Source: Porphyra umbilicalis
Lineage: Eukaryota; Rhodophyta; Bangiophyceae; Bangiales; Bangiaceae
Direction of reading: 5' to 3'
NCBI GenBank assembly: GCA_002049455.2
Contig: KV919106.1
Location: 1-64,000, forward strand
DNA: 64,000 bases
The position numbers were made by a program, and so were the translations under genes. The notes under the pieces were generated by a model that was not told where the DNA came from, ran no database searches, and saw only the letters and a list, made by a program, of their open reading frames with translations. Positions 20,324-30,202 of this stretch are shown here, one piece after another; within the stretch, counting starts at the first letter, position 1; every line of letters starts with the position of its first letter.

Positions 20324-21356
20324 ATGGCGCCGGTGCGGACGCGGCGGCCGGCGGCCTTTGTCGCTGCCGCGGCGGCGAGGCCCCCCACCCCCACCGTCTG
20401 TCGGTCAGTGTGCGCCGCCCCCGCCGCTGCGGGCTGTGCGTGGACGCCGGCGGTGCGTCTCGGCGGCGGCCGGCCGTCGACGCACCACGGGTTTGGGGTG
20501 GCGCGCACGCCCCCCCCCCCCCCCCCGCGCCCCTGCACATGGCGGTGACGCCGTCGTCACCGCCCTCCTCCTCCTCTGCGGTGCCCCCCCCCCCCCTGCC
20601 CGCGCAGACGACGCCGCCCGCCCCCCCGTCCGCACGGCGGTCCTCGTCTCGGGCGGCGGCCGCTCGCTCGTCAACCTCCTCGACCGCGTCGCCGACGGGC
20701 GCCTCTGCCACGTGGCCATTGTCCTCGTGGTCGCCTCCAAAGCGTCGGCCGGGGCACTCGGGCACGCGGCCGCCGCGGGCATCCCGTCGGCGGTGTTATC
20801 CCCCCGCGCCTACCCCGGCGACGCGGCGGCGCACTCGGGTGCCATCTCGTCTGCGCTTGACGAGGCGGGCGTCGGCCTCGTCGTCCTCGCCGGCTGGCTC
20901 CACTTTTACGCCATCCCCGACCGCTACGCCGGGCGGGTGCTCAACGTGCACCCGTCGCTCATCCCCGCCTTTTGCGGGCGCGGGTACTATGGGCACCACG
21001 TGCACGCGGCGGTCGTGGCGTTTGGCGTCAAGGTGACGGGCTGCACCGTGCACCTGTGCGACAATGAGTTTGACCACGGCCCGATTATCGTGCAGCGGCC
21101 GGTGGCGGTGGCGGCGGGGATGACGCCGGATGAGGTGGCGGCGGCGGTGTTTGAGGAGGAAAAGGTGGCGCTCGCCGACGCGGTCGGCGCGTACGCGGCG
21201 GGGCGGCTGGCGCTCCGCGGCCGCGTCGTGCGCGTGTTGGCCGAGGGGGAAGCGCCCGCGCCGGAGGAGGCCCTCGTGGGGGGGGCGCCAGTCGTTGGGG
21301 GGCGGACGGGGGGGGGAATGAGTGTGCGCGAGCCCCGCACGCGGCGGGCGGGCTAG
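20324..21356 (+). CDS. GART: phosphoribosylglycinamide formyltransferase (GAR transformylase), probably plastid-targeted
   Basis: The enzyme body runs from about 20637 to 21356: AVLVSGGGRSLVNLL (phosphate loop), then NVHPSLIPAFCGRGYYGHH with the catalytic Asn and His, VTGCTVHLCDNEFDHGPII with the catalytic Asp, and a C-terminal helix. The long GRGYYGHHVHAA version of the loop is the variant found in many bacterial and algal PurN proteins. It transfers a formyl group from 10-formyl-tetrahydrofolate to GAR in de novo purine synthesis. No ATG lies in this frame upstream. The ATG at 20324 (accATGG) opens a transit-peptide-like reading (MAPVRTRRPAAFVAAAAARP) in another frame, ending at 20548. The two frames would be joined by a one-base excess or two-base deficit in the C17 run at 20510-20526. 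A short intron ending in the pyrimidine-rich CAG near 20608 is the alternative. Confidence 0.87.
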
Positions 21357-21980
21357 CGGCGGGCGGGGGGGGCGGCCGCGGGGCGGCGGGCTCGGGAGGC
21401 GTGGTGGGGGGTCCCCAACGAACGGGCCGGTCGGCCGCGGCGGGGGCGGGGCTGGGTGCGGGCGGCTCTGGTGGCTTGCGTCTGGCTGGGCTGGCGGCGG
21501 CGCCGCGTGGCAGCGTCATGGCGGCCGCCGAGCAGTCGCGCCAGGTGTCCCCACTGACGCTGCGGGCGCCGGGGAGGAGGGACCTGGCGCTGCGGACGCA
21601 GGGGTTGAGTTGGACGGCGGGGTGCGCGCCCGCGCGGCAGCGCGCGACGGTGGGGCCGGGCGAGAAAGGTTGACTCGATGCCGTCCTGTCCCCCCAACAC
21701 CCACCGCGGGCGGACCACACGCGCCGGTCGCAGAGCGGGGGTGGGTGCCACGGGGGCCTCCCGCCCGCAACAGCCCGGGCGGGTCGAGGCGCAGGCCGCC
21801 GCGCGGCTGCGTGCCGCGGCAACGAGGTAAAGAGGGGGACAAAACGGGCGCCGCGGCGCACGTCCTTCGTAAAAAAAACACAAACAAGCCGACCCACCCC
21901 CAAGAGCCCACCACCACCGCCAACGGCCCGTACTGCCGCCGCCAACAACGGTGTGCCTCCCCCCCCTCACCACCCCCCCG

Positions 21981-23927
21981 TCAAAACAGCTGCTTGGGGC
22001 GCCGCCGCTTGACCCCCGACTTGCGCGACGCGGTCACCGACGGCGCCGTCCCCGGCGGCCGCCGCGCGCCGCGCGCCGCCACCGCCAGCGCCGGCAATGG
22101 CGCCGCCGCCGACGCTGCCACCACCGTTGCCGGTGCCGCCGCCACCCGGGCGGCCGACGGCGGCCAGCGCGACGCGCCGGTGCCGACGCCCTCGCCGCCC
22201 CGCCGCTCGTGCTGCTGCCCCCGCGGCCGCGGCGGCGCCTCGCCGTCAGACGCGTCGGACGCTTCGCCCATGACCATGCGCGGCGGCGGCGGCGGCGGCA
22301 GCGGTGGCGGCGCGTCGGGGGTGGCGCCGCAGCAGCCACCGAAGCCGCCGCCGTCAGAGCCCGACGGCGGCGGCAATGGCCACAGCGTGGACGCAACGCC
22401 CGCGACCAGGTCGGCTAGTGTCGGCTGCCCGTCGGCGGGGGCGCCCGCCGCCGCCGCGTCACCGCCCGCGGTGGGTGGCACGGCGGCGGCATGCCCGCCA
22501 CCAGCCGCCGGCAGTGACGGGGGGAGGGGTGGCCACGACGCTGCCGGCGCGGCCAGCGCCGGCGGCCGCGCGATGAGCAACCGCCACGCGGGCGGCGGCG
22601 GCGGGCGGGGGCGCCCTTCCAGGCGCGGCCGTAACACGAGGTGCACGTAGGTCGCCGCGTCGCGGTGCCACTGGGACAGTCGTGGCGTCGGAGGGGGGGT
22701 GCCGCCGCCGCCGCTGCTGCCGCGGCGGCAGCGGCCGTCGGCGACACGGCCGCGCGGGGCGGCGCGGGATTCACCGTCCACCGGGGCGGTGGCAGCGGCG
22801 GCGGTGACGGCGGCGGCGACAGCGGCGACGACACGGCCGCCAGGCCTCCCGTCACCGACGCGGCGGGCGGAGGGCCAAGGCGCGCGGCGGCGGCCGCCCA
22901 GGCTGTGGCCGGCACCCCCCCCCCCCCCCAAATGCGGCGGTGATGCGCGCCCAGGCGCCGTCGCCCTCCCCCGCACGCCGGTAGAGCGGCCGGTGTACGG
23001 GCGGGGCAGACGGGGCGGCGCCCCCCCCCCCCCCCCTCCCCCGCCCCTCCGTCCATGGGCGACGCCCCCCCCCGCCGCCCCCCCTCCGGCGGCGGCGGCG
23101 GCTGCCGCCGCCGCCTCCACCGCCGGCAGCGCCGCGGCGACGCCGCCGAGGAGCCCCATGACTGGCCGCACCAGGTAGGCGACGAGGAGCGGCACGGCGG
23201 CGGCGGGTGGCACGGTCGCGACCGGCGCCGACGCGGCGCCGACAAAAGGCCCGACGGCAGCGAGGCGCAGGTGGAGGCGCCCGCCGCCGAGGGAGAGGCC
23301 GGGGGGGGACCCGCCGGCGGCGGCGGCGGCGGCGGCGGTCGCCGCCGCCGCCGCCGCCGCGCCAACGGCGGCGGGCACCGCCGCGCCGCCGGGCGCGGCC
23401 AGCGGCGCGTCGACGGCGGCAACAACCGAGCCGCACGCGGTGACGCCCAAGACCGTCACGACGGCGGCGCCGCCGGCCCCGCCGTTGCAGCGACCGCCGG
23501 CGGCGCCGCCGAGCGGGGCGGCCGCACCGCCGACGGCCAGCTGCACGTAGCCGCCCTCGGGGCCGGGGAGGGCGTGCCAGGGGGACCCGTGTAGGCGTGC
23601 GGCGGCGGTGGTGGCGGTGGCGGTGGCGGCACCGGCGGCGGCACCGGCGGCGGCGGCAGAGGGGGGGAGGGAGGACGGGGTCGCGAGCACGGCAAGGGCG
23701 GGGGAATGCATCCCCGCCGCCGGCACCGCGAAAGGGAAGGCCAGGGAGCCGGCAAGAGGGGCGCACGCCACCCCCGCCGCCGCGTCTGCGCGCACGGGCG
23801 GCGGCGGGTCCACGGGCGGCGGCGGCGGCGGCGGCGGGTCGTCGGCCGCCGCCACGGGCGGCGGCGGCGCGGCCGCCGCGCGGGACGGGGGCGGCCGCGA
23901 CGCGGGCGGCGGCAGCCGCACGCGCAT
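21981..23927 (-). CDS. long unknown protein with basic nuclear-localisation-like C-terminus
   Basis: An open minus-strand frame from a candidate ATG at 23927 (MRVRLPPPASRP) to 21981. Parts look like genuine protein: SPWHALPGPEGGYVQLAVGG, a hydrophobic VPLLVAYLVRPVMGLLG segment, WHRDAATYVHLVLRPRLEG, PTLADLVAGVASTLWPLPP and a basic end KSGVKRRRPKQLF that resembles a nuclear localisation signal. Between about 23000 and 22700 the better reading (LYRRAGEGDGAWARITAAF) is in another frame, entered and left at C runs (22917-22930, 23022-23038), so indels or introns are likely. The rest is Ala/Pro/Gly low complexity. The gene is convergent with GART. I do not recognise the family. Confidence 0.45.
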   Translation of the reverse strand: MRVRLPPPASRPPPSRAAAAPPPPVAAADDPPPPPPPPVDPPPPVRADAAAGVACAPLAGSLAFPFAVPAAGMHSPALAVLATPSSLPPSAAAAGAAAGAATATATTAAARLHGSPWHALPGPEGGYVQLAVGGAAAPLGGAAGGRCNGGAGGAAVVTVLGVTACGSVVAAVDAPLAAPGGAAVPAAVGAAAAAAATAAAAAAAGGSPPGLSLGGGRLHLRLAAVGPFVGAASAPVATVPPAAAVPLLVAYLVRPVMGLLGGVAAALPAVEAAAAAAAAAGGGAAGGGVAHGRRGGGGGGGGAPPRLPRPYTGRSTGVRGRATAPGRASPPHLGGGGGAGHSLGGRRRAPWPSARRVGDGRPGGRVVAAVAAAVTAAAATAPVDGESRAAPRGRVADGRCRRGSSGGGGTPPPTPRLSQWHRDAATYVHLVLRPRLEGRPRPPPPPAWRLLIARPPALAAPAASWPPLPPSLPAAGGGHAAAVPPTAGGDAAAAGAPADGQPTLADLVAGVASTLWPLPPPSGSDGGGFGGCCGATPDAPPPLPPPPPPRMVMGEASDASDGEAPPRPRGQQHERRGGEGVGTGASRWPPSAARVAAAPATVVAASAAAPLPALAVAARGARRPPGTAPSVTASRKSGVKRRRPKQLF

Positions 23928-24539
23928 CGTGCCGCCGGCGGGGGTGGGCGCCCAGGGCGGCGACGGGGGGGAGGCGGGGGGGGGGGCTTGGTGGCCCTGG
24001 CGGTGCCGGCGTGGGGGGGGGGTGGGGGGGGACGTCCGCCGCCACTTGGCCGCGCCGCCGACGGGCCGCGCCGGCGGGACCATGCTCCGACGGTGCAATG
24101 GGGGAGGGTGGGGGGGGGGGTCGGTCGCGCCCGCCACCCACCGTCGGCCAGCGGCGGCGCGGGGGGGCACGCGGCACCACGCGCCGGCGGGGACGGGCGG
24201 GGGCGTGCCGCGGTGGCGGCGCGTGCGCGAGGTGCGCGAGACGTGTGGTCGGCGGCTGCCACCCGTGGCCGGCAGCGTTCGCCGGCGGCCGGTCGGTCGT
24301 GGCCGGCCCCCGACCGCGGTACCGCGGCACAGACCGCGGTGCACACCGCCACGCCGTGCACCGCGGTGTGTGCCCCGCGGCCAGCACAACACCGGGCCGG
24401 TGGGGGGACGGATGCCCACGGACGGCAGCGGCGGTGGGGGGCCACGCGCCACACGCCCTGCCACGACTGGCACGTCGTCGTGGTGGGGGCCACCGCGCTC
24501 GTGCCGCCGCAGCGGTCGCGGTCGGGTTGGCCGGCGCAC

Positions 24540-25550
24540 GGCAGTGTGTGCAGCAGCCGTTTCGCGCGCCCGTGTGGTCGCGTCCCGCCAAGAATACTGC
24601 AGTACGAACGGAAGAAGCCCCCCTGGAATAGTCGATCTTGCCTTTCAATGAATGACTGCGCTTCTATTGCTTTCCAGTCTTAGTCGTATGCAAGCAAATC
24701 TAGTGTTGGTCCAAATATTTTACAACGCGTGTGAGGGGCCCTTTGTGAAAGGCTTGTGAGGATACCACAGGTGGATAAATGACTTTCAGCTTCGATTTCT
24801 CGTGCTGATGGTCACGGTCTATGAGAGGATGAGGTCGATGGAATGGTCCTTGAAGACCGGTCGGCCTTTTCCCGCTTGTGACAAGAACCGGCAAAATGAT
24901 CACGTTGCGTCCCAAGCAACGAAGCATCAATGATGGGTCGACCTTCTACATAGTGTTCTGCCTTAATTTTCATACTTTTCATCCAGCTGCAGATGCCTTG
25001 AGCTTCTCCCAAACCGTTGTCATGCCCCTTTCAAAAACCCTCTAATCCCCTGGCCTTTAGGACAGGGTACTATCCAACATGCGCATAGGGGCCCCCATTC
25101 TAATTTTTTCCCGAGCTAGTGCACATTGCGGGAGTACTTGCGAAAAAGCGGGGTGCACGCGGAGAGACCTCGTACGGCTCGGGTGGTCGTCGCCGTACGT
25201 TGAGTCCGACATGGTTAAAAGCGTCAACTTGCACACTATCCGTACATGTGTTTTTGCACGATTGCCGTACGTTGGGCGTTTGTGAGGTCCAACCATGTAG
25301 AAAGAGGGGTTTTTTCTCGTTCAGATGGCTTGAAACGTGGGGTCTGTGCTTCAGACGAGCTGGAAACGAGGATGCGTGCTGCATATGACCGCGTCGGGTG
25401 AGGAATTGAAGACGTAATTGGTAAAACATGCCCCTCAGATGCTCTGGACGGTGTTTTTGTTCTTCAAAATTTCGAACGCGCAGGAGAGGGCCAAGATCGG
25501 GGACAGCCGAGAGTCGTGGAATGTGGTGTGACCGTGGCGCGCAGTGACTG
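24540..25550. other. lower-GC intergenic DNA
   Basis: GC content falls sharply from about 24630. Only short ORFs are present, including minus-strand ones at 24700-24930 and 25100-25639 (the latter overlapping the element below). None matches a family I know. The region could be old transposon sequence. Confidence 0.35.
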
Positions 25551-26495
25551 AGGCCCGTTCTCAGTCGCGCTTCGTGTGACGCCACATTCATGTGACGGCG
25601 CAGCGAAGTGAGAAAGCTGCGCGCAGACACGAACGACACTTTTGAGGTGACTTTACAAACACATGGACAAGTCCAAATAAATTAGAATGGTTCTCTTGAG
25701 CTACGATCGGATTGATGCGGGTTCACCCAGGCAGTTCCAAGCGTGCGCCGTGCTTGAGGAGTGGAGGAAGCGACGCAGGAGGGAGAAGGAGGAAGACGGG
25801 CTGGGGGAACAAAGGGGTGTGCGACAAGAAGCGCGCGAGTGGTAGCTGATGTGAGATGGGGGGAGCGAAAAATTGTGAAGCTCCTTGCTCCGGGGACCGC
25901 TTTCTACTCGACTGGCGAGCGACCGGGTGCATCTCAGGGCCTTCAGGGTCTCGCATCTCGTTCACCGCACCACTACCGTCGTAAAATGTCCGCGGCTATG
26001 AACCACCGCGACTCACACGTGCTGGAACAAAAAGGAGTGGCATCTTGAACGCTGCGGCCGGCCAGGGCGGGCGTGAAATGCGTGGGGGGGGGGGATGAGC
26101 GGAGATGACCGCCAAGAGCGGGGGTGGCCGCTACGAGCGGGGTGCTGGGACCCGTTGGTGGGCCTGGTACGGGTGGCTCTGATCAACGCATGCTGGCGCT
26201 GCTTGCGTCTTGTCACGAAGCGTCACAGTTAAATTGGCTGGTGACTGACAGCCTTGGATTTCTTGTGCGATCCACACAAAATTGCGCAGCAAGTGACAGC
26301 CGTTTCGAAATGCATTGCGAGTCCGCGGCGGCCGCCACATGTGGTCACATGAAGCAACCTACGCGAAACGTTTACGTAGGTTGCTTCATGTGGCGTACAA
26401 TGTGGCGCCTTGTACCCCTGTGTTTCGCTTCTCGACCAATAGAATCGCGGTACATCTGGCGTTCCGTCACACGAAGCGCGACTGAGAACGGGCCT
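25551..26495. mobile_element. 945-bp segment bounded by a perfect 31-bp inverted repeat
   Basis: The 31 bases at 25551-25581 (beginning AGGCCCGTTCTCAGTCGCGC) recur as an exact reverse complement at 26465-26495. Flanking bases do not show an obvious target duplication. The interior has a minus-strand ORF end and the hairpin described below, but no transposase motif. Most likely a decayed or non-autonomous DNA transposon, although a simple inverted duplication is also possible. Confidence 0.55.
26346..26392. repeat. perfect 18-bp stem hairpin
   Basis: CACATGAAGCAACCTACG (26346-26363) is followed after 11 bases by its exact reverse complement (26375-26392). A weaker extension of the stem continues outward (CCACAT on the left, ATGTGG on the right). 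It lies inside the 31-bp inverted-repeat element and could be the terminal junction of a nested palindromic element. Confidence 0.85.
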
Positions 26496-27835
26496 GAAGC
26501 GGGCAGTCGCGAGTGGCGTGACGCAGCTGCCCGCGTGGTGCTGTGCGCGGACCTGTGACGAGGAGAGGGCGGCGTCGTGCGTGTGGCCCGTGCGAGGGGG
26601 TGGTGGTGTCGCGGTGGCGGATCCGGCCGTGCGGGATGTCGCGCAACTGACCGCGCGGTACGTCGTGGGGGGAGGAGAAAGGACAGGGGGGTACGTTCGG
26701 GGGGCTGTGGAGGGGTTGAGGGGCCGTGGGGATGGAGGGGGGGAGGGGTGAAGACGCCGCTGGCTAGCCGGTGGCAGCCCCTACGGCGGCGGCGGCGGAC
26801 CCTGCGCCCGCGCCCCCTGCTGCGATAGGCTTGCTACTGGCAACAAGCCTAGCCATCACGGACGAGGGGGCGGGATTGGTGTGGCGTCTGCCCCAGGGGG
26901 CGGGTGGACTGCGCGGTAGCGGCGGCGGAGGCGGACGTGGGTGTGAGGCCGGTGGGCTGGGGGGGGTGAGGCTGTCGGCGAGCCGTGCGTGGCTTGGGAC
27001 TGTCGCAAGCACAGCGTCGCCTGGGTGGGGGGCCGGCGCGCTCCGGGGCGGACGGCTCTTGCGCGCGCGCCTGCCCGTGGACGCCCGCAATGACATAAAA
27101 AATAACAACCAATGCAGTGCATGAAAAATATACCCACGTGCCAAGTGAAGCGCGACGCGGCAAGTCTAAAAATTGCTCCAGAACTTACTCAAATAGATTG
27201 TCTTCGATCACAGCACAACTCCAGGCCAGGGTGTTTTCGCGTACGCGCTTTCAGTCAACTGGAGGCAAGACGTCATCGACGGAAGTAGCCATTGACCACA
27301 GCCAATGACGGCTCCGATCGCGCAGGTTATGGCCTGGATGCTCTTGAGGTCGCGCGCTGAGTGGGCAGGTCGGAGGAAAATCTCCACCTTTTTTTTTCCC
27401 ACCCAACACTGACTGCCGTTGAAACGGCAAGGGGTTGGCCCCACGGACCACGCACGGTCGCCGATGCAGCTCGCTGTACGCAGCGGCAGCTCGCGCGTCC
27501 CGCGCTAGCGCGGCCAAGCGAGCCCCCTTGGTTCATTTGAGTGCCAGCCCGCTCGGACCCACCACCCGTGTGGTCGCCGGGCGGCGGGTTCCGTGACTGA
27601 CGTCCGGCCGCGTTGCCCCCACTTTCTCCGTCTCGCTGCCTGTGCCACGCTTGGCTTGCAAACAGCCTGCCGTCCGCACCGCCCCCTTCCGCCACCCGCT
27701 GCTTCCGCCACCCGCCGCCGCCGTCTTCCCGGTGCTTCCCCCACTCCCTAACCTGGCTCTCGGCCGCCGTCGCACGCACCGCCCTCGCGTTCGCCGCGTC
27801 CTTTGCTTCCCCCTCCTGCCCCACCAGCCGTCGTT
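26496..27835. other. intergenic region upstream of lumen-type protein
   Basis: GC-rich tract 26520-27090, then more balanced sequence. No supported gene. The last ~250 bases before 27836 are C/T-rich, a probable promoter and leader. A T9 tract lies at 27391-27399. Confidence 0.35.
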
Positions 27836-28246
27836 ATGGCCTTTGTTTGCGGCGTGACGCCGCTGCGCGTCGTCGCCACCCCTCACCGCCACGCCGCCCC
27901 TGCAATGACGTCCCGCCCTCCCAACCCCGCGGGCGGCACCCCCGTTGGCCGCGCCCGCTTCCTCCGCCTCGCCGCCGCTGTCGCCGCGGCTGCCGCCGCC
28001 GGCACGCTGACGGGCGTCGGATCCGCGTTGGCGAATGACCCCGCCAACAGCAGCCGTCCCGACGAGATGTCGTCAGGCCGCAGCGGCCTCGTCGGCGGCC
28101 CGACGCCGACCAGGGAGGACCTGCCGGAGCGCACCCTGCGGCCGGGGGAGACGCAGGCCCAGGAGGACGCAGAGGTGGCGGAAGAGCTGTCTGAGCGCCT
28201 CCGCCGGCGGGCAAACAAGACCAAATTCATCTATGGCGCGATGTGA
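27836..28246 (+). CDS. small plastid-targeted, probably thylakoid-lumen protein of unknown function
   Basis: 136 residues from the ATG at 27836 (in-frame sequence upstream is leader-like). Residues 1-38 resemble a transit peptide (MAFVCGVTPLRVVATPHRHA). Residues about 40-64 contain GRARFLRLAAAVAAAAAAG followed by a segment ending SALA before NDPANSS, a good thylakoid-processing-type site. The mature part of about 70 residues is charged, with REDLPERTLRPGETQAQEDAEVAEELSERLRRR predicted mainly helical (quoted in pieces: REDLPERTLRPG, EVAEELSERLRRR) and an end KFIYGAM. No cofactor motif. Two basic residues precede the hydrophobic core but not as a twin-arginine RR, so the Sec route is more likely. 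Design is parallel to 1484-1885, but the mature sequences are not obviously homologous. Confidence 0.72.
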   Translation: MAFVCGVTPLRVVATPHRHAAPAMTSRPPNPAGGTPVGRARFLRLAAAVAAAAAAGTLTGVGSALANDPANSSRPDEMSSGRSGLVGGPTPTREDLPERTLRPGETQAQEDAEVAEELSERLRRRANKTKFIYGAM

Positions 28247-28950
28247 GCGGGACGCGGCCGGGAGAGGGGGTGGGGCAGGGGCCCGGTCTTGCCAGGGGGT
28301 TGGGGGGGAGATGGCAAGGTCTGGGCAGGGGGGACGGACGACGTCGGTTGCGTTGTCGGTTTGGGTGTGGATGCGCGAGGGGGGGTCAAAACGAGTAGTG
28401 TGGTGTCGGGGGTTATGACACGCGCGCGCTCTCGGACCGGTCGGTGGCCGACAGGTCGAGGTGCTACTACTGTACGGCTCAACTGATTTTGCTGCGGGCA
28501 CCCCCGTGTTGGGGCAGCCGGTCGCAGGGGGGTTGCAAGAGCTTGCGTCTGCGAGTGTGGAAGGGGCCGGCCAGGCGGCTGACCTGCTGTGTGTGCAATA
28601 AGTACGTGCATGTGTACCGCCGCACTTGACGAATGTGTCTCGGACAGACCGAGCGCGTCTTTCGACTTTCGATGTCAGCGCCACACTGTGCTGGGCGCCA
28701 AGAACAGCGGCAACACGCGTGCTGTCGAGGCATCGTGCGTGACGCTGCACTCTGCTGCGCACAGCACATGCTGGAATGATCACTGCCTTCTCATCTGCAC
28801 TGCGCTGTGTTCGCCACGAGTCATACAACGTGCATGCCTCTTATCCTTGCTCCCAAACGCCCAGCTCATACAGGCGTCGCGCGCACACTTCATGCACACA
28901 AGCAGCGGACACAAAGAGGCCGAGTGGCAAAGGAGGCCGGGTGGCACCCC

Positions 28951-30057
28951 CTAGTACTGGCACGCGAGGCCACGGAACTTGAACTCGTTCTTGGCCGGCA
29001 TCGTGCACCCCGACCGCTTGATGACCACGTTGGCCGCGTAGTTGCCCCGCGCCACGCACTCGACGGTAGGCACACCAGCGGCCATGCCGGCCAGGAAGCC
29101 GCCCGCAAACGCGTCACCGGCGCCGTTGGTGTCGACGAGCTCCGACGGCGCGCACGGGATGATGTCGTATGTGTCGACAGACCAGAGGCGCTCCGCGTCG
29201 CCAACAGCCACGATCGTCGGCTCCGCGCCCTGCGTGAAGACGACCGTGCGTGGCCGGGAGGACGCCTTGTCGGCGCGCGCGAGCTTGATGGCCACCTCCT
29301 TGACGTCGGTGGTGTCCCAGCCCATGGCCTTGGCCAGCACCCCGGCCTCGGCCTCGTTGCCAAAGTAGACGTCGACGAAGGGGAGGGCGGCCTTCATGGC
29401 CGCCAGGAAGGGGGGCACCTCGAGGAGGAAGGGCGCCGACAGGTTCATCGCCAGCGTCTTGCCCGTCTCCTTGGCGTGCTCGCCAATCGCCTGCACCGTC
29501 TCGGGGGAGACGGTCAGGAAGAAGCCGGCGATGTAAAACAGGCGGGCCTTGAGGACGAGCGCCCACTGCTTGGCGTCCTTGGCATGGTCGACCGTGTACG
29601 TGTTGGCCGCCGACAGATTGGCGACAAGCGACCGCGCCGCCCCGCCGTCCGTCACCAACACGGCGCATGTCCCCGTGGGCTGCCCGCCGCCCGTGTAGTA
29701 GTTGACCTTGACGCCGTCGGCGGTCGCCGACGCCGCCATTTTTTCCGCAAAGTCGTCCTGACCGACGGCACCAATGAAGCCCGTTGCCCCCGGGGTGCCC
29801 AGCATCCACTGGGCCACGCGGACGGCGTTTTGGGTGGCACCGCCGGCCGTGTAGGATGCCCCGTGCTCATCTCGCAGTTCCGTATACAGGGGCAGGTGGG
29901 CTTCCTCAGCTAGGATGGCGTTGTTGGCCTCCAGCTTGTACTTGGCCAGCGTGTCGCTGGTGACATTGGCGGTCATGTCGAGCAGCGGGTTGCCAAGGCC
30001 GAGGAGAACCCCCTCTGGCACGCCGGCGCCGGCCGCCGATCCGTTGGTGTCCGCCAT
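28951..30057 (-). CDS. ADK: adenosine kinase
   Basis: 368 residues, single exon. The ATG at 30057 is chosen over an open upstream extension to 30195 because MADTNGSAAG is immediately followed by the conserved VLLGLGNPLLDM start of the fold. Family features: GGATQNAVRVAQW at about 72-84, FIGAVGQDDF, NLSAPF, and the PfkB signature DTNGAGDAFAGGF at about 309-321 with the catalytic Asp and anion hole. The enzyme phosphorylates adenosine to AMP with ATP, salvaging adenosine released by the S-adenosylmethionine cycle. Length is slightly above the usual 340-350, mostly at the N-terminus; no targeting peptide is apparent, so a cytosolic location is likely. It is convergent with the lumen-type gene at 27836. 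Confidence 0.97.
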   Translation of the reverse strand: MADTNGSAAGAGVPEGVLLGLGNPLLDMTANVTSDTLAKYKLEANNAILAEEAHLPLYTELRDEHGASYTAGGATQNAVRVAQWMLGTPGATGFIGAVGQDDFAEKMAASATADGVKVNYYTGGGQPTGTCAVLVTDGGAARSLVANLSAANTYTVDHAKDAKQWALVLKARLFYIAGFFLTVSPETVQAIGEHAKETGKTLAMNLSAPFLLEVPPFLAAMKAALPFVDVYFGNEAEAGVLAKAMGWDTTDVKEVAIKLARADKASSRPRTVVFTQGAEPTIVAVGDAERLWSVDTYDIIPCAPSELVDTNGAGDAFAGGFLAGMAAGVPTVECVARGNYAANVVIKRSGCTMPAKNEFKFRGLACQY

Positions 30058-30202
30058 TGTCGAAGGTGGTAGGCGGCGAAGAGTCTGGAGCGTAGATGGA
30101 AGGGTGTAGCAGGAGAGAGCGTGTGGGGCGGCTGAGAGCTGGGAGGGGGGTGCGGGTGGCGGCAATGAGGTCACAGTCGAGGCAATAAAGGGCAATGAGG
30201 GG

